From Pegoplata infirma (Eukaryota; Arthropoda; Insecta; Diptera; Anthomyiidae): 64,000 bases of DNA. The notes under the pieces are model-generated. The model was not told where the DNA came from. It saw nothing but the letters and a program-made list of their open reading frames with translations, and made no database searches. Positions 58,241-64,000 of this stretch are shown here, one piece after another. Position numbers and translations under genes: made by a program. Location of the stretch: the NCBI GenBank assembly GCA_963921195.1, contig OY992538.1, positions 2,976,001 to 3,040,000 of the forward strand, given 5' to 3'. Numbering within the stretch: position 1 is the stretch's first letter; each line of letters opens with the position of its first letter.

Positions 58241-58927
58241 GATGAATTTCATTTAAAAATCGAGATAAAACTGAAATTTTGAACCCGACCAACTCAGATA
58301 TCGATGAAATTTTGTTCATAGCTAAATTTGATCAAAACAAACAAACTCTCATTTTTAGAAATGACTGTTTTGCGATTTTTTGAGCGTGACACAGTGGGAA
58401 CGTTTTCGAAAAAACGCGAAAATGGTCGAAAAGAGCTCCATTTAAACTACAATAACTCTGAATCGGCTCAACCGATTTCCATGATCTTGGTATCATTAAA
58501 AAGATATTTTAACAGGCTTTATGACACGTTAAAAAAAAAAAAAAAAAAAAAAATACACTGTAAAAAATTTATAACAAAAAAAATTTTAACTGACAAAAAA
58601 ACCAAAAAGATCAAGGGTTTTTTTACAGTGTATTAATTTTTTAGAAAGGTTTATCCTTCATCTATACCATATCAAAAAATAAAAATGGGTTCTTTGTTAG
58701 TTTTTTTTATATAATTTTTTAAGTAGTGTCACTTCTAGTAATTTCCCTTATATTTTATAACAAAAAAAAATTTTAGGTAACGAAAAACCAAAAAAGATCA
58801 AGAATTTTTTACAGTGTATTACTTTTTTAGAAAGGTATTTCTCTCACCTATAACATATCCAAAAAGTAAAATGGGTTCTTTTTTATTTTTTTTATATAAT
58901 TTTTTAAGTAGTGTCACTTCTAGTAAT
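58241..58927 (+). repeat. Left terminal inverted repeat, 687 bp
   Basis: Contains two direct subrepeats of about 172 bp (58571-58742 and 58757-58927), each ending CACTTCTAGTAAT. TACACTGTAAAAA and TTTTTACAGTGTA (58553-58635) form a hairpin frame inside it. An open frame of 102 codons here is the repeat, not a gene. Confidence 0.92.
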
Positions 58928-59113
58928 ACTTACCGAAAGTTTTCGAAATAATTCGAATAACAGCGAAAATATCTGGTCACATTCACAAAATAGTTCAACA
59001 ATTCTAACATTTTTTAAATGTTTACAAATAAAAAACCATCAACAATTGTTTATATTATTTGCCACGTTTTTATTAATTTGTGTTTTATTTTATTTAAATT
59101 TTTTTTAAGTTAA

Positions 59114-61341
59114 TTATTTGTAAGAAATTTTGCGCTGCTCAAATTTGGCACAGTTAGAATATCTGCGCACATGTACAAAAGTTTCATTTATCGGAATGAA
59201 TGAATGAAAGCCTTGAGTTCCTGTTATAGTTTTAGCTTCTTCATATCTTGAAAATAGCTTTTCTTTAACGTTGTTGTATTCGTCAGCATCTGCGTAAGCA
59301 ACTTGTATGGTGGTCTTATATGTTTCTGATGCCCAGTGATAGAGTTGCCTCGTTGTCTGGATTTCATTTTTATTTGCAATACTATAATTTCGAGCACCTC
59401 TCTTCAATGTTCCTCCGATTCCATCACATGCAGATTTTCCGTGACTGGTAGCATAAAAGTGCCATTCAGCGTCAATCCCAAAATCAGATTTGTGATGGCA
59501 TAAATTAATGAAGTTATATTTATTTTTATATTGTGCTCCTGCACCATCTGATACGTAAATGATTTTATTAATATTGTTGGTTATATTGGCCTTCACGAAC
59601 TGTACCATTTTTGAAATATATAGATGAACTGCTATACTATCATGGGTATTGCAATCAGATATTATGGCGAAGCTTTTATGAGTTAATTTATCGTTATCTG
59701 AAAATAAACAAACAAAGGAAAAAAACAAATAAATAAAAATTATTAAATATTTTGATGAGTGTGGATGGATGTGTTTACTAATACCAAAATATTAAAATAA
59801 TTACCTTTGTAATAAATAACGAACGGATGTATTGTAGCCTGATCATTATTCCAATGGTATCCTTGCACGGCATCTTGTACAAGAAATGCATAATTTTCAG
59901 CAAAGTCCATTTGAATTAACATTTCTCCTGATAACAGCGCCGCTCTTTTATTGCTGATAAATTCAGATTGTCGCTTTGCTATGAAATGATGCGGAATCAG
60001 AACTTTGATGTGTTCAGTAAAATCGCTGACAAATGATTCTGGGTTGGTGGTTAACGTTTCCAGAACACATCTAATCGTTGTATTCCACTTTTTGTATATT
60101 ATTTCTTCAGTTTGGTTATTTTCAAAATGTTTTAGCATATGCGTTTTTAGATTATTTAAATTTTTAAAGCAGTGACCACACATTGAAACGCAACACTCGC
60201 TTTTTTCTATGTCACCATTACAAACAACGAATTTGAGAACATCTTTGTAATCGGTAAATGTGCATTCTCCTTCAATACAAATTGATTTTAAGCCACTTTT
60301 TTCAAACATCAATTTCATATTCTGATGCAATGTGCATACACAGATATTTTGCTGGTTTCCAACTCCAAGTTTTATACAATTTTTTGGCCTTAACATTGTA
60401 AATTTTGTAAAACCCACTTTGGCCAAGGGATGTTTTTTTTTAAATTCGTAGTAAGATTCGCGTAGTGAAGATAACATCAGTCTTTTTTGAACTTTTTCAC
60501 GTAAGTTTCCTTGTTTAACAGTAATTGAATCTTGCGATCCAGGCATCATTCGGCTAATTTCATCATCTTCATAAAATAACTTGACTGTGCTTAGAGTTTC
60601 GGCTGGTAAGCTACGTCTGCTCATTTTAAAAAGATTGATATCTGCAAACTTCGTTTTATTCCTTTGGATATCTTTACTTTTTTTGATACAATCGTGAGAT
60701 ATATCATCCCCAAAACGATCTTTAATTTCTGCGTGACTCATATTGATTGGTAAGAGAGATAAAAGTTTTTGCTTTTCCAAAAGATTTGAGCTGTTCTCTA
60801 TTTGATATTTGATGTTTTCCAAAATTTCTTCGTAAATGGCTTTGACGTTTTCAAGTTGCGCTGACAAATCAGATAATGGATCAGCTCCAAGTGAATCTGC
60901 TATATTTTCGAAAATTTGCAGTGATTTTCTATTTCTGTATGCATCTCGTTTCATATATTTCCTTTTAAGAGGCGACATTTGGTTTGGTAGATGAGGAATA
61001 ATATGATCATTTATATTTTCAATGACTTCCGTCCTTTCGATGTTTGCAATACGGCTGGTACAAGTTGGAAGTTCATTCAATTCTTCGCTAATTTCATTGC
61101 TGGGCGTTGTTGGTAAATAATTTGAGACTTCATTCTGCTCCACGTTGGATTCATTACGACTGCGAGCTTTTCTCAGTGTATTCCGGCAAGTTTCGCAAAT
61201 ACGGCTACAATGAATGTTGGCGACAGCTGGAAAATATTCAATTATATTTGCAGCCTCGTTTTCACTTATTTTACGAAGCGAAGCGCAACACTTATTAGAT
61301 ATTTTTATGCATCTGTACTTATTGTTTGAATTCATATTCAC
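59114..61341 (-). CDS. Sola-like transposase, two exons
   Basis: Cut-and-paste transposase, expected to bind the terminal repeats and act in the nucleus. Exon 1 is 61341-59805 and exon 2 is 59697-59114. The 107-nt intron (59804-59698) has GTAATT at the donor and TTTATTTTCAG at the acceptor, and joining keeps the frame, giving 706 residues. The N-terminus has a cysteine cluster (C11, C18, C19, C45, C49, C52) followed by a basic, helical region with a coiled-coil-like stretch near 150-200. A CGHCFKNLNNLKTHMLKH segment resembles a zinc finger. Candidate catalytic residues are D479 (MDFAENY), D563 (YVSDGAGAQYKN) and D604 (CDGIGGTLKR), with E590 nearby (AEWHFYATSHGK). The start is the first Met, 3 codons before another. 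No internal stops, so it may be functional. The superfamily name rests on the D-D-D pattern and 4-bp duplication, not on a search. Confidence 0.85.
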
Positions 61342-61863
61342 TCAATTTTTTAAAATATACGCGTAAAAATTGTAATGGGATATCTTGGCTTCTCGAAACT
61401 GTTTATAATTATGAATTTCGGTACGTTCATCAGGTGCAATTATATAGCATTTTTTAAGGCAAGCAAGAACTTTTTGCGGTTAAAACATTTTCATAATTTG
61501 GGACAATGTTTATTTATTTTACCTGTTAACCCTTCGTCAGGTACATATTTTGAGTCCTTAGTTCTGGCCAGACCCCTATACATTTACATGCATTTGTATG
61601 GAAATAAGGGCTGTTTGCCGTTAAATTTTTTACTAAGAAAGGAAAATATTTGTTATATTTTGTGTTTCTATTTCTTTTTACTATGTTATTAGCTACCTGA
61701 GGAAGAAAAAATAGACCTGAAAAAATCTTTGGAATGAAAAGGGCAACAATTTTTTTGTTCTATATATATTTCTCTTTATTATGGGTAAAGTAATAAATGT
61801 TTATGACAAAATAGAAAATTATTATGAAGAATACATTGATTTTTTTATTCAGAATTTTGCGGA
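61342..61863. promoter_or_regulatory. Presumed transposase 5' region
   Basis: About 520 bp between the transposase start and the right terminal repeat, where its promoter should lie. No clear TATA box. The plus-strand frame at 61375-61692 is unrecognised. Confidence 0.35.
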
Positions 61864-62531
61864 ATTACTAGAAGTGACACTACTTAAAAAATTATTAAAA
61901 AAAAATAAAAAAGAACCCATTTTACTTTTTGGATATGTTATAGGTGAAGGAAATACCTTTCTAAAAAAGTAATACACTGTAAAAAATCCTTGATCTTTTT
62001 TGGTTTTTCGTTACCTAAAATTTTTTTTGTTATAAAATATAAGGGCAATTACTAGAAGTGACACTACTTAAAAAATTATATAAAAAAAACTAACAAAGAA
62101 CCCATTTTTATTTTTTGATATGGTATAGATGAAGGATAAACCTTTCTAAAAAATTAATACACTGTAAAAAAACCCTTGATCTTTTTGGTTTTTTCGTCAG
62201 TTAAAATTTTTTTGTTATAAATTTTTTACAGTGTATTTTTTTTTTTTTTTAACGTGTCATAAAGCCTGTTAAAATATCTTTTTAATGATACCAAGATCAT
62301 GGAAATCGGTTTAGCCGATTCAGAGTTATTGTAGTTTAAATGGAGCTCTTTTCGACCATTTTCGCGTTTTTTCGAAAACGTTCCCACTGTGTCACGCCCA
62401 AAAAATCGCAAAACAGTCATTTCTAAAAATGAGAGTTTGTTTGTATTGATCAAATTTAGCTATGAACAAAATTTCATCGATATCTGAGGGGGTCGGGTTC
62501 AATGCATCTCGATTTTTACATGAAATTCATC
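61864..62531 (-). repeat. Right terminal inverted repeat, 668 bp
   Basis: Inverted counterpart of 58241-58927, with the same two subrepeats and the TACACTGTAAAAA frame. A 75-codon frame here is the same shadow as in the left repeat. Confidence 0.92.
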
Positions 62532-62535
62532 TTAT

Positions 62536-63317
62536 GCCGAACAAAATATTTTTATTTCGTTTTGAAAATTCGTAAATATTATTGTTTTCAAATTTGTCAA
62601 AAAACTTACTATGGAGGAAAAGTGAGGTTATTGGATCTTACCTTATATAAATCTGCCTTGGTATGATCTAACATTAAAGAATTAAATTCATACTATTTAT
62701 GTACAAAATTTGTTCTGTGAATATTTGTTTTTAATCAATAAAAATCAGGAAATTCCATGAAAATATTAAGAATTAATCGTGAAAATTGTTGATACAAAGG
62801 TAAATAAATTTAATTTTCATTAGCTGGGTCAGTTCAAATACTTATAATATGATCTTTTTCATTCGTTTTTGCAAAAAATGGCTGTTTTGGTAGATCATTG
62901 TAGTAGGGCAATGCAATTTTGGCGGCAAAAAGGATGTATGTGTGTAAGAAAATATGAATATTTCATGTCATTTATGAATGTAGTTCATTTATTATATTTT
63001 AATTAATTATTGCAGTTTTAAATATATTTTAATTCCAATTTCTTTACAAATTTTACTTCTAAAACATATTCCGAAGAACAAAAAGATGTTAAATTTTGCT
63101 TACAAACACCTGTTGCTTTTGATACAATCCCTAGAGAATCGATGTTAAACAAGTATTGGGACATGTTCTAGGGAAGTATAAGTTGTTCCAAAATCGGTTG
63201 TTTCCAACCGAAAATTTTGCTGGGTCTACCTCTTCGATCTTGGTTCACAGATGCTGATCAGTATTTTGGATCAAAATCGTGTTTGTATATTTTTTTAATA
63301 TTATATTTTAAGGATGT
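62536..63317. other. AT-rich, with dispersed-repeat pieces
   Basis: 62637-62675 matches the outer part of the 57965 repeat. 63165-63224 matches 27960-28022. No gene. Confidence 0.5.
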
Positions 63318-63720
63318 TTATTCTGGCTCAAGGTCATTATTTTCTTTACTAATTAAAACCATGATATTCTCATAGCATAATTTTCAAGAAAATTATTTCT
63401 TCGTCTTTCTAATTCTCATTGTGAATAGAGGCGAATATGTATTAATATGCTAGTTTGTGCACAAACGATTTGTCATTAGACTCGATTGCTACTTTGTAGT
63501 AAATCGTTTCTATTTTTGCTAAATAATCTTGACAATGGAATCTGGACAAATTCCGAAACACGTGTCGATTAAGTCTTGCAAAAATGACCAACATAAATAA
63601 ATTTAAAACAAAAAATAATTTTCTTGAAAATTATGCTATGAGAATATCATGGTGTTAATTAGTAAAACATCCTCAAAATATAATATTTTAAAGGTCGAAT
63701 TAAACAATTTTTAATAAAAA
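63318..63720. mobile_element. Second Penelope-like inverted element, partial
   Basis: TGGCTCAAGGTCATTATTTT and CATGATATTCTCATAGCATA (63325-63385) recur inverted at 63615-63670 around a hammerhead-like motif. It is related to 49459-50581 by shared AATTCCGAAACACGTGTCGA and AAGTCTTGCAAA words. Target duplication not identified. Confidence 0.6.
63524..63571 (+). ncRNA. Hammerhead-like motif, diverged copy
   Basis: Stem I TAATC/GATTA (one base pair changed on both sides relative to TACTC/GAGTA). Strand TTGACAAT. Stem II GGAAT/ATTCC with an 8-nt loop. GAAA, stem III around CACGTG, then C at 63566. The only difference in the catalytic strand is at position 7, the unconserved position of hammerheads. 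Confidence 0.48.
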
Positions 63721-64000
63721 TTAATCAGAATTTTTTTAATATTTTTTAGATAAAACACTTAACATTTTCCAACTTTTAATACCAATGTAGATAAACAAAT
63801 AATTTTCACACGAGTTTTGGCCGAAATACGTAATATTTTCCAACTTGCAGCCTGAAGATGACCTTGAAAAATTGTTTCATATATTTTCTCACAACAAGCA
63901 TAACGTGGCCATATGTTGGCAGGTATTACGATATGAAATTCAAAAAATTAAATTTGACGGGCCGCCCTAGTGTCGATGTTACTTAAATTTTTTCAAGAAA
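63721..64000. other. AT-rich, with possible TA-element end
   Basis: GGCCGCCCTAGTG (63961-63973), complement CACTAGGGCGGCC, resembles the right end of a TA-site element whose other end would be outside or undetected. Confidence 0.3.

Larger units (their letters stand above)
58241..62531. mobile_element. Complete Sola-like DNA transposon
   Basis: A 4,291-bp element with long terminal inverted repeats (58241-58927 and 61864-62531), outermost GATGAATTTCAT. TTAT is duplicated on both sides (58237-58240, 62532-62535). It carries one transposase gene on the minus strand. A 4-bp duplication plus a D-D-D-type transposase fits the Sola superfamily. Repeat length and intact frame suggest recent activity. 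Confidence 0.88.

Noticed and set aside
58328..58636. 102-codon plus-strand frame and its 62226-62453 twin
   Set aside because: They are the two arms of the Sola-like TIR; non-coding in other respects.

Overview
The window is AT-rich, repeat-saturated eukaryotic DNA. It most likely comes from a large-genome dipteran, possibly a calyptrate fly, but I cannot name the species. Two signals point to Diptera. One is a single Ig-domain exon of the dpr (defective proboscis extension response) family at 5395-5514, minus strand, with matching splice sites. The other is at least eight copies of mini-me/DINE-1-type repeats with their GTCC/GTCT microsatellite core. Much of the remaining sequence could be intron of that dpr gene. 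I found no other host exon, rRNA or functional tRNA.

The one intact gene besides the exon is a transposase (59114-61341, minus, one 107-bp intron, 706 residues) in a complete DNA transposon at 58241-62531. That element has about 0.68-kb terminal inverted repeats (TIRs) and a 4-bp target duplication (TTAT), and is most like the Sola group. The other recognisable coding remains are a truncated LINE tail (28205-28694, plus) and a decayed LINE reverse-transcriptase fragment (45085-45905, minus).

Layout: 1-5.2 kb holds a 480-bp tandem duplication with a 327-bp hAT-type MITE in one copy, then a foldback element split by a larger insertion with a dyad-rich minisatellite. 5.4 kb holds the dpr exon. 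6.6-13.3 kb holds two abutting TA-site elements, a 1.7-kb TA-CACTC element, a 1-kb hAT-type element, a T-rich tract and a second dyad minisatellite. 14-26 kb holds foldbacks, a tRNA-like sequence, mini-me copies and TA-site MITEs. 28-33 kb holds a foldback carrying two nested insertions and a CAGTGTTGCC-ended element. 34-44 kb holds foldbacks nested up to four levels deep. 44.4-46.5 kb is a TTAA-flanked piggyBac-like element holding a MITE and LINE debris. 48.6-54.3 kb holds a GTGAGT-rich hAT-type element, a Penelope-like inverted/tandem element with hammerhead-like motifs, two copies of a tRNA-derived SINE and a mini-me copy. 55-64 kb holds a foldback, the Sola-like transposon and a second hammerhead-bearing element.

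The most novel candidate is the hammerhead-like fold at 49599-49645 (minus), 50330-50376 (plus) and 63524-63571 (plus). Stems I, II and III and the GAAA element are in hammerhead geometry, and one stem I base pair covaries between copies. The catalytic strand is non-canonical (TTGAYAAT rather than CTGANGA).
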